Below, piece after piece: positions 10,811 to 20,163 of a stretch of DNA of 64,000 nucleotides. The notes beneath the pieces were generated by a model that did not search any database, had not been told where the DNA came from, and was given only the letters and a program-made list of their open reading frames with translations. Origin of the DNA: Lujinxingia vulgaris (GTDB lineage Bacteria; Myxococcota_A; Bradymonadia; Bradymonadales; Bradymonadaceae); NCBI RefSeq assembly GCF_007997005.1, contig NZ_VOSL01000020.1:1-64000 (forward strand), in the 5' to 3' direction. The position numbers were made by a program, and so were the translations under genes. Position 1 is the first letter of the stretch. The number at the start of each line of letters is the position of its first letter.

Positions 10811-12145
10811 TCACCAGGCCGTCTTGCGCTCCAACGACGAGACCTCAAAGACATAATCGGCCACCAGATCGCGCCAGGGTACCCGCGGGGTAAACGTGCG
10901 CAGGTGGTCGTAGTAGCCGCCGACCACGCGGTTCAAATAAGCGATCTGCACCGGGAGTTGGAAGCTGTTGATGTACTTGATGGACGCGCGCAGACGCTTC
11001 GGCGCCCGCTCGTGCAAATCGGCGTTGGCGAAGTCGTAGATATGCTCGCTGACGCAGGGGGTCATCATGTCTTCGCGCCAGGCCACGTAGAAATCTCGCG
11101 GGACCGGGGGGCCGTCGACCTGGCGGGCGCCGATGCGGACCATGGCGTCTTCCATCGCGTCGTAATCTTCGTTCATGCCGGCGGCGATGATGTCGGCAAA
11201 ATCGCGGGCGACCTCCTCGGAGACGTGTTTTACGCAGCCGAAGTCGTAGAGCACGATCGAGCCGTCCGGGCGAAAGGCGTAGTTGCCGGGGTTGGGATCG
11301 GCGTGCACCGCCCGGTGGCGAAAGATCTGCGAGAGGGACATCCGGTAGAGGCGCTCGCCAATCTGATCGCGGACCTCCTGCGGGTAGGTCGCGAGCTCTT
11401 CGAGGCGGTCGCCCCCCTCGAAGGTCAGGGTGAGAACACGCTGAGCGCTGCGCTCGCCAACGACCTCGGGCACCACGATGTAGTCGTCGTCTTTATGAAG
11501 CTCGGCGAAGAGGCGCACGTTATCGGCCTCATTGCAGTAGTCGAGCTCTTCGTGGAGGCGGTCGCGGATCTCTTCAAAGAGGGCATCGAAGGAGCGGCGG
11601 TGGTTGCGGTTGATGCCGCTCATCTTCAGGACAAATTTGAGCTGCTTTAAGTCGGAGTCGCAGGCCTCATCGACGCCCGGGTACTGGACTTTGACGACGA
11701 CGTCGCGGCCATCGTCGGTGACCGCGCGGTGCACCTGACCGATCGAGGCCGAGGCGAAGGGCTCTTTCTCAAAGCTCTTAAAGAGCAGCTCGGGAGGCTG
11801 GCCCAGCTCGCGCTCGATCTGCTCGGCGATCACCTCGTAGGGCATCGGCGGGGCGTCTTTTTGCAGCGCTTTTAAAGGCTCGGAGAGCTCTTTTGGTAGA
11901 AGATCGGACCCGGCCGAGGCCATCTGACCGATCTTCATCACCGCCCCCTTCAACTCGCCCAACGTTTTGGCGATGAGCTCCCCATTGGCGAGGTTGGCCG
12001 TCTGGCGGGCCTGCTCGGTGGCTTCTTCGTCTCGAAATACCGAGGTTACGCGCTCGCGGGTGTAGTTTGTGGCCACCTTCGCCGTCATTGAGGCCAGGCG
12101 AGCGAAGCGTTTGGTGCGGGAGACGGGGCCTTTATTTTCGGACAT
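10811..12145 (-). CDS. ABC1/UbiB-family atypical kinase
   Basis: 444 residues from the ATG at 12145. The diagnostic KxGQ motif (MKIGQMAS) is near residue 57, the ATP-site Lys is in VVKVQYPG, the catalytic-loop motif HADPNPGNY appears near 280, and a DFG-type YDFGCVK follows. Members (UbiB, COQ8, ABC1) are atypical kinases or ATPases linked to isoprenoid-quinone synthesis and lipid homeostasis. I see no C-terminal UbiB-type transmembrane pair. No ubi or men genes are adjacent, so the pathway is inferred only from family. A TTG 12 bases upstream is an alternative start. Confidence 0.9.
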   Translation of the reverse strand: MSENKGPVSRTKRFARLASMTAKVATNYTRERVTSVFRDEEATEQARQTANLANGELIAKTLGELKGAVMKIGQMASAGSDLLPKELSEPLKALQKDAPPMPYEVIAEQIERELGQPPELLFKSFEKEPFASASIGQVHRAVTDDGRDVVVKVQYPGVDEACDSDLKQLKFVLKMSGINRNHRRSFDALFEEIRDRLHEELDYCNEADNVRLFAELHKDDDYIVVPEVVGERSAQRVLTLTFEGGDRLEELATYPQEVRDQIGERLYRMSLSQIFRHRAVHADPNPGNYAFRPDGSIVLYDFGCVKHVSEEVARDFADIIAAGMNEDYDAMEDAMVRIGARQVDGPPVPRDFYVAWREDMMTPCVSEHIYDFANADLHERAPKRLRASIKYINSFQLPVQIAYLNRVVGGYYDHLRTFTPRVPWRDLVADYVFEVSSLERKTAW

Positions 12146-12237
12146 GGTACGGCTCAATCATGGGAGGTGCGGTGGGCGCAAGGTGCGGGCGTCGTCTCAG
12201 GGCGATGCCGCGACTCTAACGGGTAAGCGCGTGGGTT

Positions 12238-12795
12238 TCATCCGCCGGAGGTGATGATCGCCTCGATGTTGCGAGTTACCTCGATGTGGCGGGGGTTGCC
12301 GCGGGCAAGGCGCACAGCGAGCGCGCGCCGGATCTGGGCGAGCGCCTCGTCGCGACGCCCCAGCGCGTGGTAGCAACGCGCGCGGGCTTCGGCCAGAAAG
12401 TCCGTATACATCTCAAACCCCTGATCAAGCTCATCTTCCAGCGCCTCAAGGGCGGTTGCGGCGCGCTCAAACTGACCGGCCTGATGGTCGATCATGGCGA
12501 GTTTGAGCCGGCACAAGAAGTGGGCCTTCGCGCGTCCGAGGTCTTGCCAGATGTCGATGGCCTCCTCTTTGGCCGCGCGGGCCTCGTCGAAGCTGCCGGC
12601 CAGGCGCAGGGCCTCACTCAACTTCTGAAGGGCGCGGCCCAGGTGGGCTGTGTTCTCGGTGGTGGGCTCGGCGGCCAGGAGCGGCCGGAGCGCGGCGGTG
12701 GTGGTCTCAAGCTCTTTGAGCAACGCGTGCAGCTGCGCCTCATCGCGGGCTTTTTCGCGAAGATCGTGAGGCTCAAAAAAGGTGGGGATCGACAT
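12238..12795 (-). CDS. TPR-like helical protein
   Basis: 185 residues, no signal peptide. The sequence is regular helical hairpins typical of tetratricopeptide repeats, for example LGRALQKLSEALRLAGSFDEA and CYHALGRRDEALAQIRRAL. It probably acts as a cytoplasmic protein-interaction scaffold. It lies upstream of the ABC1 kinase gene on the same strand (gap ~90 bp), so cotranscription is possible. It is divergent from the ABC transporter operon starting at 12981. Confidence 0.72.
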   Translation of the reverse strand: MSIPTFFEPHDLREKARDEAQLHALLKELETTTAALRPLLAAEPTTENTAHLGRALQKLSEALRLAGSFDEARAAKEEAIDIWQDLGRAKAHFLCRLKLAMIDHQAGQFERAATALEALEDELDQGFEMYTDFLAEARARCYHALGRRDEALAQIRRALAVRLARGNPRHIEVTRNIEAIITSGG

Positions 12796-12980
12796 GGGCG
12801 ACCTTAGAGGTCAGGGTAGGGGGGATCGTCTGGAATAAAAAAGTGCGGTGCCGAAATTACGCGGCCTGCACACCCTCAGCGCGCGGCAAAATGTCGCGCC
12901 ACTCGGCGTCCGGGGTAAGGCCGGCGCCCTGAAAAACCATCGACGAACGCGATCGTTTCATGAACCTGTAAGTATTGAGG

Positions 12981-14174
12981 ATGATGATGGAGACGGGCTC
13001 GACGAGCGGCGCCACCGGCGCCGAGAGTATCGTGGTGGAGAACCTGCACAAGCGCTACGGCGACTTTGAGGCGCTGGGCGGGATCAGCTTTTCGATCAAC
13101 CCCGGGGAGATCGTGGGGTTTCTGGGGCCAAACGGCGCCGGAAAGACCACCACGATGAAGATCCTGACCTGCTTTATGTCGGCCTCCGGTGGCAGCGCGA
13201 GCGTGGCCGGCTTTGATGTGCATAACGACGCCACCGAGGTGCGACGGCGCGTGGGGTACCTGCCGGAGAATGTGCCTCTTTATGACGAGATGATCGTCTT
13301 TGACTACCTGCGTTTTGTGGCGGAGCTGCGGGGCGTTGCAAAAGGTCGGCGTGAGGAGCGCATCCGCGCGGTGGCCGAGCTCACCGGCCTGGAGCAGGTG
13401 ATGGGGCGCACCATCAGCGAACTTTCGAAGGGTTATCGCCAGCGGGTGGGGCTGGCGCAGGCCATCATTCATGAGCCGGATGTGATCGTGCTCGACGAGC
13501 CCACCACCGGCCTCGACCCCAATCAGATCATCGAGATTCGCGACGTGATTAAGACGATCGGAAAAGAGAAGACGATCATCTTCTCGACCCATATTTTGCA
13601 GGAGGTGACCGCGGTCTGCGATCGCATCATCATCATCAACCGCGGGGAGATCGTGGCCGACGGCTCGTTGCATGAGCTGGAGGCGCGGGTGGCCAGAGCC
13701 GAGCCCGGGCTCGTGGTCAGCTATGAGGGGGAGGCCACCGACGCGCTCTACGCCTGGCTTTCGGGCCTCGGGGGCGTCGAAGGTGTCTCGGAGGTGGGCG
13801 GCCGGCCGGGGAGCTGCACCTACCGGCTCAAAACCCTCGATAAGGCGACCACCCGGCGCGCGCTCCTGGCCGGGGAGCCCGGGGTGGCCCGCGAGCTTCT
13901 GGAGCTGCGCGAGGCCGAGCCCACGCTGGAGGCGATCTTCCGCCTCTACACCGGTGGGGAGACCGAGGAGGGGGCGAGCCTTGTGAGCGTGCCGGCAAGC
14001 GCCGCGACGGCTTCAGAGGAAGGCGACGAAGTCGTTGCGCAGCGCGGCGAAGCGCCTGTTGAGGCTTCGGTAAAAAACCTCAACGCGAGCGACGCGGAGG
14101 TTTCTGAGAGCATGGCCGAGGACGCGGCGACCATGGACGAAACATCTGAGCCGGAGGAGGTCTCTCGTGGATAA
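12981..14174 (+). CDS. ABC transporter ATP-binding protein (GldA-like)
   Basis: 397 residues from the ATG at 12981 (ATG codons at 12984 and 12987 are equally possible). Walker A GPNGAGKT is near residue 47, signature LSKGYRQRVGLAQ near 150 and Walker B VIVLDEPTTGLDP near 170. The C-terminal ~170 residues are a long Ala/Glu-rich extension after the usual ABC-2 domain. The GTG start of the permease overlaps this gene by 8 bases. With the following GldF-, GldG- and DUF4340-type genes it matches the widespread gliding/ABC-2 cassette. In most non-Bacteroidetes this cassette has an unknown export role. Confidence 0.92.
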   Translation: MMMETGSTSGATGAESIVVENLHKRYGDFEALGGISFSINPGEIVGFLGPNGAGKTTTMKILTCFMSASGGSASVAGFDVHNDATEVRRRVGYLPENVPLYDEMIVFDYLRFVAELRGVAKGRREERIRAVAELTGLEQVMGRTISELSKGYRQRVGLAQAIIHEPDVIVLDEPTTGLDPNQIIEIRDVIKTIGKEKTIIFSTHILQEVTAVCDRIIIINRGEIVADGSLHELEARVARAEPGLVVSYEGEATDALYAWLSGLGGVEGVSEVGGRPGSCTYRLKTLDKATTRRALLAGEPGVARELLELREAEPTLEAIFRLYTGGETEEGASLVSVPASAATASEEGDEVVAQRGEAPVEASVKNLNASDAEVSESMAEDAATMDETSEPEEVSRG

Positions 14175-14877
14175 GATCTGGATGGTGACCCGGCGAGAGC
14201 TGGGGACGTATTTTAACTCGGTGGTGGCCTATATTGTGGTGATCTTGTTTCTGGTGATCACCGGGGCGCTCTTCTGGCTGAACTTCTTTCAGGAGATCAG
14301 CGTGGTGTCGCTGCGCGGGTTCTTCTCGCAGGCGCCGCTCTTTCTGGCGTTTTTTGCCCCGGCGATCACGATGGGGCTTCTGGCCAGCGAGAAGCGCTCG
14401 GGCACCCTGGAGCTTTTGATGACGATGCCGGTGAGCGATCTGCAGATCGTGGTCGGCAAGTTCCTGGCGGCGGTGGGTTTGCTGGCGGTCGTCTTTCTGA
14501 TGACCCTGGTCTACCCGCTGACCCTCTCGATGCTCGGCGATCTGGACTGGGGGGCGGTGGCCGCGGGCTACATCGGGCTGATGCTGCTCGGCGGGAGCTA
14601 TGCGGCCATTGGCCTTATGGCGTCGAGTTTTACGCGCGACCAGGTCGTGGCGATCCTCGTGGCCTTTTCGATCTGCTTCTTCCTCTACCTCATCGATCAG
14701 CTGGTGGGGCAGGCCTCCGGCGTTGCGGCGCGCAGCGCGGAGTACCTCTCGACGAGCTACCACTTTGAGAACATCGCCCGCGGGGTCGTCGATGCGCGTG
14801 ACGTCTTCTACTACCTCTCGCTGATGGCGGTGAGCCTGGGCGTGGCCACGCTGAGCGTGGGCGCCAGGCGTTGGTAA
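14167..14877 (+). CDS. ABC-2 type permease (GldF-like)
   Basis: 236 residues with about six hydrophobic segments, starting DKIWMVTRRELGTYFNSVVAYIV. This is typical of ABC-2 permeases of the Gld/NosY type, including the SEKRSGTLELLMTMPVSDLQ loop. The start is GTG at 14167, overlapping the ATPase gene. It should form the inner-membrane channel with the ATPase, while the next gene supplies the periplasmic substrate-interaction part. Confidence 0.92.
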   Translation: MDKIWMVTRRELGTYFNSVVAYIVVILFLVITGALFWLNFFQEISVVSLRGFFSQAPLFLAFFAPAITMGLLASEKRSGTLELLMTMPVSDLQIVVGKFLAAVGLLAVVFLMTLVYPLTLSMLGDLDWGAVAAGYIGLMLLGGSYAAIGLMASSFTRDQVVAILVAFSICFFLYLIDQLVGQASGVAARSAEYLSTSYHFENIARGVVDARDVFYYLSLMAVSLGVATLSVGARRW

Positions 14878-14930
14878 GCGGGAAGACGACGTGATGATGA
14901 GCGACTTTGAGATGGTTGAGGAGCGATACG

Positions 14931-16664
14931 ATGCGTGAATCCAAATCCAATTCCCAGGCTTCGGACCGGCGCCGGCGCGCGGTGAGCGGAGCCAACGCGG
15001 TGGTGATGGGCGTGCTTCTGGTGCTGATAGCGGTGGCGGCCAACGCCCTGATGAGTCAGACCTTCTGGCGTCTCGATCTCACCGAAAATCAGATCTACAC
15101 CCTGAGTGAGCCCAGCCTCGCCGCCGTCGACGACCTCGATGAGCCGGTGGAGGTGCGCGCCTTTATCTCGCCGGATCTTCCGGCACCGTTTCATAACTTG
15201 AGCCAGGATGTGGCCGACCTGCTCTCGGAGTATGAGGCGGCCAGCGGCGGGCAGCTTTCGTTCAAGATCATTGCGCCCGAAGACAGCGCGGAGAGTGAGG
15301 AGGCCGCCGCAGGCTTTGGCATTGAGCAGGTGGCCATCGGTCAGCAGAGCGAGTCGGAGATGTCGCTGCGCGCCATTTATAAAGGCGTGGCTTTTATCAA
15401 GGGCGATCAGAGCGAAGTGATTCGCGATCTTCAGACCACCGGGCAGCCGGAGCTCGACAACTTCGAGTATGAGTTCACCAAGGCCCTGCTCAACCTGCAG
15501 CGGCCTGAGCCGCGGCGAGTGGCCTTTGCCAGCGGTGCGGGCGGGCCGGTGGCCGAGCCGGGCTTTGTGCAGAGCCTGGAGCAGGTCTTTTCGCAGCTTT
15601 ACGGCAGCCTCATTAAGGCCACGACCTACGATCTGAGCCGTGGTGAGCCGGTGCCGGAGGATGTGCACGCGCTGGTGCTGCTCAACGTGCAGGGGGATGT
15701 GAGCGAGGAGGCGCTTTTTGCCATCGACCAGTTTTTGCAGCGTGGGGGCAGCGTGGGGTGGTTCCAGAGCAGCTCGGTGGTCGATGAGGCGATGCAGCGC
15801 CAGTTGATGCAGCAGCTGCAGCAGAACCCGCAGTTTGCCGGTCAGCTGCCCACGATGCGCAAGCGTTTTGACTCGAACCTCATTGAGCTTTTTTCGCATT
15901 ACGGCATCACGTTGCGCGCCGACACGGTGATCGACCGGGAGCGCGCGCTCTCCTTTAGCCTTGTGGCCACGCCTCAGGGGCTGGCGCGGGTGAGTCACCC
16001 GGGGAGTTTTTCGATCACCGACATCGATACGAGCCTGCCCTTTATACGCGGCTTCTCGACGATGGCGCTGCCGGTGCCCTCAAGCCTCGTGATCGACGAG
16101 GCGCTGCGCGGCCAGGAGGGCCTGGAGTTCCACGAGGTGCTACGCACCTCATCCGGCTCCACCCGTTTGCCCTCGCCGCCGAGTGATATGAGCTACCAGA
16201 CCTTTATGGAGCCCGCGGCCAGCGAGGAGCCCGGGCCTTTTGTGGTGGCGGCGACCGTGCAGGGGGAGCTACCGAGTTATTATTCGGATAATCCGCTGCC
16301 GCAGGGGCGCGCCGAGTCGGATCTTGTGCGTGAGACGGAGGCGGGGCGCGTGCTGGTGGTGGGAAGTGGCGACTTCTTAGGGCCGCAGCGCGAGACGGGT
16401 TTCGATGAGCGCCTGGCCGGGCTGGGGGCGCAGTTCTTTTTGAGCTCGGTGGAGTGGCTGGTCCAGGACAGTGCGCTCTCGGAGATTCGCGGCAAGGCGA
16501 TGCCCAGGCTCATTGGGGAGGTGAGCCGGGAGCAGCAGCGCTCGATTCAGTTTGCCAATATCGTGATCGTGCCCTGTTTTTTTGCGCTACTAGGGATCTT
16601 CATGATGGGGCGGCGCCGGCGTCGTAAAGAGGCGCTGAGCCAGTGGATGAGCAGCTCCAGGTAA
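14931..16664 (+). CDS. GldG-like ABC transporter auxiliary protein
   Basis: 577 residues from the ATG at 14931, supported by a GAGGAG ribosome site seven bases upstream. One N-terminal membrane segment (~20-42) is followed by a large periplasmic region beginning with the family motif QTFWRLDLTENQIYTLS. A C-terminal membrane helix (~540-560) precedes an Arg-rich tail. This is the ABC_transp_aux/GldG architecture. It lies in the middle of the four-gene ABC operon. Confidence 0.9.
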   Translation: MRESKSNSQASDRRRRAVSGANAVVMGVLLVLIAVAANALMSQTFWRLDLTENQIYTLSEPSLAAVDDLDEPVEVRAFISPDLPAPFHNLSQDVADLLSEYEAASGGQLSFKIIAPEDSAESEEAAAGFGIEQVAIGQQSESEMSLRAIYKGVAFIKGDQSEVIRDLQTTGQPELDNFEYEFTKALLNLQRPEPRRVAFASGAGGPVAEPGFVQSLEQVFSQLYGSLIKATTYDLSRGEPVPEDVHALVLLNVQGDVSEEALFAIDQFLQRGGSVGWFQSSSVVDEAMQRQLMQQLQQNPQFAGQLPTMRKRFDSNLIELFSHYGITLRADTVIDRERALSFSLVATPQGLARVSHPGSFSITDIDTSLPFIRGFSTMALPVPSSLVIDEALRGQEGLEFHEVLRTSSGSTRLPSPPSDMSYQTFMEPAASEEPGPFVVAATVQGELPSYYSDNPLPQGRAESDLVRETEAGRVLVVGSGDFLGPQRETGFDERLAGLGAQFFLSSVEWLVQDSALSEIRGKAMPRLIGEVSREQQRSIQFANIVIVPCFFALLGIFMMGRRRRRKEALSQWMSSSR

Positions 16665-16676
16665 GTGAGGTCAACG

Positions 16677-18050
16677 ATGGTACAGAAACATGTGTGGATT
16701 GCCGCCGGGGTGCTGGCGCTCCTGGTGGGCGCGTTTTTCGTGACGCGCGACGCGCCGCCGAGCCAGGTGGACGCGGCGTTGGTGGTGGAGGCGCCCTCGA
16801 CCCTGGGGCGTCTGGAGTGGGATCGGCCCGGAGACGAACGCGTGGTGCTGGAGTCGCGGGCGAGCGGCTGGTGGCTGACCTCGCCAGTGGAGGCACCGCT
16901 GAGCCGGCAGGCTGGCGATGAGGTCGAGCGGGCGTTTGGTCAGACGCTCAAGTCCGATGATCTTCGTTTTGAGATGAGCGAGGACCGCACCTTCGGACTA
17001 TCTGAGGACGACGTCGTTAAGGTCGCGATCTTTGAGGCCGGGCAAAGCGACCCGATGACCGAGCTTCGTGTGGGGGAGGAGATTCAGGTGCCCGGCACGG
17101 GCGTGGCCCGGACCTTCGCGCAGGTTGAAGGCAAGGAGAAGATCTACCGTTTGCAGGCGGCGCTGGGTGAGCTCGTGCGTCAGCCGGTCGACGATCTTCG
17201 CTCGCGCAGCATCGTCTCTCTGGGCGATGAGGCGCTGCGTTCGGTGCAGTGGTCCCATGCCGATGGGCATCTTCTGAAGATCGAGCCGGCAGCGGAAAGC
17301 AGTGAGACACGTTGGATGCTGGCCAGCCCGCAGGTCGAGATGGCGCTGGATGCGGCGACCGTGGGTCGTGTTGTGAACACGCTCTCGCGGCTTAACGCAC
17401 GCGACTTTGTGGATGAGGGCGACGCGCAGCTGGAGGCGCTGGACTTCGACGCGCCGGCGGTCACCGTGACGCTGGAGACGGGCTCGAAGAAGGTGGAGCT
17501 CGCTGTGGTGCGCCAGGGAGAAGGCGACCAGGCAAAACTCTATGTTCGCCGCGCGGGTGATGGGCAGGTCTTTGAAGTAGCCAGCAGCGCGCGGACAGCG
17601 CTTCTGACGCGGATGCTCGACGTGAAAGATCGCGCGGTGATGCCGATGGCCTCCGACGCGATGACGAGCATTGAGCTCGCGGGCGACGATCGCGTGCGCC
17701 TGGTCAAAGACGATGAGGGCGTGTGGACGATGGCGCGCCCCGAGGGGGTGGAGGTCGATCCGAGTGAGGCGTCGGCGCTGGCCAGCTGGCTGGGGGCGCT
17801 TCGCGCCGAGCGCTGGGTGGAGGAGATCGACGATCGCGAGGCGGGCCTGAGCCCGGGGCAGCGAAGCTCGGTGCGGGTGAGCGCCGCCGATGGCGAGGAG
17901 GTTCTTTATCTGGGCGCCTCGGTCGATGATCTGAGCGGCGGGCGTTATGCGCGTCTGGCTTCGAGCCCGGCGATCTTTGTGTTACCCGAGAGCGCTCTGC
18001 GGCGTCTTACGCAAGACGCCGACGCCTTTGCGGCGCCGAGCGATGGCTGA
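16677..18050 (+). CDS. DUF4340 domain protein
   Basis: 457 residues from the ATG at 16677, with a GTGAGG ribosome site six bases upstream that itself holds an in-frame GTG. A single N-terminal membrane helix is followed by repeated beta-rich modules with the DUF4340 feel (LGRLEWDRPGDERVVLES, WMLASPQVEMALD, MTSIELAGDDRVRL). DUF4340 genes commonly follow GldG-type genes and probably encode periplasmic partners of that ABC system. It is the last gene of the operon. Confidence 0.87.
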   Translation: MVQKHVWIAAGVLALLVGAFFVTRDAPPSQVDAALVVEAPSTLGRLEWDRPGDERVVLESRASGWWLTSPVEAPLSRQAGDEVERAFGQTLKSDDLRFEMSEDRTFGLSEDDVVKVAIFEAGQSDPMTELRVGEEIQVPGTGVARTFAQVEGKEKIYRLQAALGELVRQPVDDLRSRSIVSLGDEALRSVQWSHADGHLLKIEPAAESSETRWMLASPQVEMALDAATVGRVVNTLSRLNARDFVDEGDAQLEALDFDAPAVTVTLETGSKKVELAVVRQGEGDQAKLYVRRAGDGQVFEVASSARTALLTRMLDVKDRAVMPMASDAMTSIELAGDDRVRLVKDDEGVWTMARPEGVEVDPSEASALASWLGALRAERWVEEIDDREAGLSPGQRSSVRVSAADGEEVLYLGASVDDLSGGRYARLASSPAIFVLPESALRRLTQDADAFAAPSDG

Positions 18051-18062
18051 GTCTAACCCCCC

Positions 18063-18090
18063 GGGGCGATGCGTTCGCCCCGACTTCTCA
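18063..18090 (+). terminator. Possible weak terminator hairpin
   Basis: Stem GGGGCGA/TCGCCCC with a five-base loop just after the DUF4340 stop. The tract downstream is T-poor, so termination would be partial at best. Confidence 0.3.
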
Positions 18091-18131
18091 CGCGTCTTTT
18101 AAAGGCGCGCGATGCGCAGACACGAGGATCT

Positions 18132-19076
18132 ATGAAGATCGCCTATGTGATGGACCCTTTAAGCCAGGTCAACGTCTTTGCGGACACGACCTTCGCGTTG
18201 ATGCTGGGCGCTCAGGCCCGCGGCCACGAGGTCTTTTATGTGCGCCCGGGGTCGCTGGAGGCCCGTGGCGATGAGGCCTTTGCGACGATTCAGCCGGTGG
18301 AGCTGCGTCAGGAGCCGGGTAACGCGGTGAGCTTTGGGGAGGCGCGCCACGTCTCGCTCGATGAGGTCGACGCGGTGTGGATGCGCAAAGATCCGCCCTT
18401 TGATGACACGTACCTCTATGAGGCGATGCTGCTGGAGCTGGCCGAGGAGCGGGGCACGCTGGTGCTCAATCGCCCGCGTGGGCTTCGCGACGCCAACGAG
18501 AAGCTCTACGCGCTGCATTTCAGCGAGCATACGCCCAAAACGCTGGTGTCGAGCCACGCCGAGGCGATTAAGAGCTTTGCCGAGGAGGTGGGCGGTCGTG
18601 CGGTGCTCAAGCCACTCGACGGGCACGGGGGCTCGGGGATCTTTGTGATCGGCACCGAGGATCGCAACCTCAACGCGATGATCGAGGTCTCCACCGCCGG
18701 GGGCACGAAACGGGTGATGGTGCAGGAGTATTTGCCGGCGGCGCGCCAGGGCGATAAGCGCGTGATCATGCTCAATGGCGAGCCGCTCGGCGCGATTCTG
18801 CGCGTGCCACTGGAGCAGGAGCATCGCAGCAATATTCACGTCGGCGGGCGCGTAGAGAAGACTTCGCTCAGCGCGCGGGAGCGCGAGATCTGCGAGGCGG
18901 TCGGGCCGCGCCTCAAACAAGACGGGCTCTACTTTGTGGGCCTCGACCTGATTGGCGAGCGCCTCACCGAGGTCAACGTCACCAGCCCCACCGGCATTCA
19001 GGAGATGAGCCGGCTCGACGGCATCGATGGGCCCGATGTGGTGATGCGCTGGATTGAGGATCGGCTGGTCGACTAA
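18132..19076 (+). CDS. gshB: Glutathione synthase
   Basis: 314 residues from the ATG at 18132, which restores the canonical start MKIAYVMDPLSQVN and the usual ~315-residue length. A GAGGA ribosome site is upstream. Family motifs: MRKDPPFDDTYLYEAMLLE (~90), VLKPLDGHGGSGIF of the ATP-grasp glycine-rich loop (~160), and the metal/ATP-binding EVNVTSPTGIQEM near the end. It joins gamma-glutamylcysteine to glycine using ATP. No gshA is present nearby. Confidence 0.93.
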   Translation: MKIAYVMDPLSQVNVFADTTFALMLGAQARGHEVFYVRPGSLEARGDEAFATIQPVELRQEPGNAVSFGEARHVSLDEVDAVWMRKDPPFDDTYLYEAMLLELAEERGTLVLNRPRGLRDANEKLYALHFSEHTPKTLVSSHAEAIKSFAEEVGGRAVLKPLDGHGGSGIFVIGTEDRNLNAMIEVSTAGGTKRVMVQEYLPAARQGDKRVIMLNGEPLGAILRVPLEQEHRSNIHVGGRVEKTSLSAREREICEAVGPRLKQDGLYFVGLDLIGERLTEVNVTSPTGIQEMSRLDGIDGPDVVMRWIEDRLVD

Positions 19077-19098
19077 AGCGTGCGGCTGAGTGTAGAAC

Positions 19099-19126
19099 TT
19101 GCTTTATGTGGGTGGGCGTTTAATTA
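19099..19126 (+). promoter_or_regulatory. Candidate promoter of the superoxide dismutase gene
   Basis: TTGCTT, 16-base spacer, TAATTA in a locally AT-rich stretch 64 bases before the dismutase ATG. Weak match, assigned by eye. Confidence 0.3.
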
Positions 19127-19189
19127 CAGGGCCGGCCCGCACCTGTTGATGATGAACCATCGAAGTACCCATGACCTGGAGAGGTAAGT

Positions 19190-19864
19190 ATGAAGATGAT
19201 GCGACTTTTGATGATGAGCCTTCTGAGCGCCGGCGTGTTTGCGAGCGCGGCGTGCAGCTCTTCGCAGCCGACCGATGATGAGAGCGTGAGCGAGCAGCCT
19301 GCCACCGAGGAGAGCGCCCCCGAAGAGGGTGTGCAAGGCGGTGAGATGGAGCACGCTGAAGGCGACGACCACGGCGCGATGGCCGAGGAGCCCGCCGAGG
19401 ACGGTGAGTTGATGGAGGCCACCGCCCGCGTGATCAATGGCGAAGGCGAAGAGATCGGCCAGGTGATGTTTAAAGAAGTTGCCGGCGGCGGCGTGCAGGT
19501 CTCGGGCATGGTCAGCGGTCTGACGCCCGGGCTGCACGGCTTCCACGTGCATGAGAACACGGTGTGTGAGGCGCCCGACTTCACCTCGGCCGGTGGTCAC
19601 TTCAACCCGGGCTCCCATGAGCATGGTGGGCCGGCGAATGAGCACACGGCCCGTCACGCCGGCGACTTTGGCAACATCACCGCCAACGAAGAGGGCGTGG
19701 CCGAGTTCAGCTTCGTCGACACGATGATCAGCCTGAGCGAAGGCGAGAACAACGTGGCCGGTCAGGCGATGATCGTGCATGAGGGCGAAGATGATCTGGT
19801 CAGCCAGCCCACCGGCGCCGCCGGCGCGCGTGCGGGCTGTGCGGTGATCACGCTCGTCGAGTAA
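19190..19864 (+). CDS. Lipoprotein Cu/Zn superoxide dismutase
   Basis: 224 residues. A lipoprotein signal (lipobox SAAC) is followed by a ~45-residue acidic linker, then the SOD domain. Seen directly: GLHGFHVHENTVCE with the HVH copper ligands, GGHFNPGSHEHGG with copper/zinc His residues, HAGDFGNI with further zinc ligands, and GAAGARAGCAVI with the second disulfide Cys and active-site Arg. It should dismutate superoxide in the envelope. The ribosome site is GAGAGG and a terminator follows at 19931. It is a separate unit next to glutathione synthase, so the two share an oxidative-stress theme. Confidence 0.94.
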   Translation: MKMMRLLMMSLLSAGVFASAACSSSQPTDDESVSEQPATEESAPEEGVQGGEMEHAEGDDHGAMAEEPAEDGELMEATARVINGEGEEIGQVMFKEVAGGGVQVSGMVSGLTPGLHGFHVHENTVCEAPDFTSAGGHFNPGSHEHGGPANEHTARHAGDFGNITANEEGVAEFSFVDTMISLSEGENNVAGQAMIVHEGEDDLVSQPTGAAGARAGCAVITLVE

Positions 19865-19930
19865 GTCGAGTCTCGAACGATCGCAGCGTATCGGGAGGTC
19901 TGCCTCTCGATGCTGCTGTTGAAATCAAAG

Positions 19931-19967
19931 CGCGTCGCACCTGTGGGGAGGTGGGGCGCGTTTTTTT
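19931..19967 (+). terminator. Terminator after the superoxide dismutase gene
   Basis: Imperfect stem with outer CGCG/CGCG and inner ACCT/AGGT pairs, followed by seven T. Confidence 0.75.
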
Positions 19968-20003
19968 GTTGAGGCGTGGCGAGTGAGGATCGGGGGCTGT
20001 GGT

Positions 20004-20033
20004 TTGACACCCCGATCACCCGCATGGTATCCA
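20004..20033 (+). promoter_or_regulatory. Candidate sigma70-type promoter of the Bor-like pair
   Basis: TTGACA (20004-20009), 18-base spacer, TATCCA (20028-20033), about 130 bases before the first Bor-like ATG. The -35 box is a perfect consensus match, which is unusual in this GC-rich background. Confidence 0.45.
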
Positions 20034-20163
20034 CGCGACCTGTAAGTATGCAGTGTTTGGGAATCGAAGGCGAAGCGCGCGTAGTTCGGGCGCGGCGTCT
20101 TCTCTGATGTTGAAGTTGGATCGAGCCTGCTCGATCTGTCGTCCACGATGAAATGAGGGCACC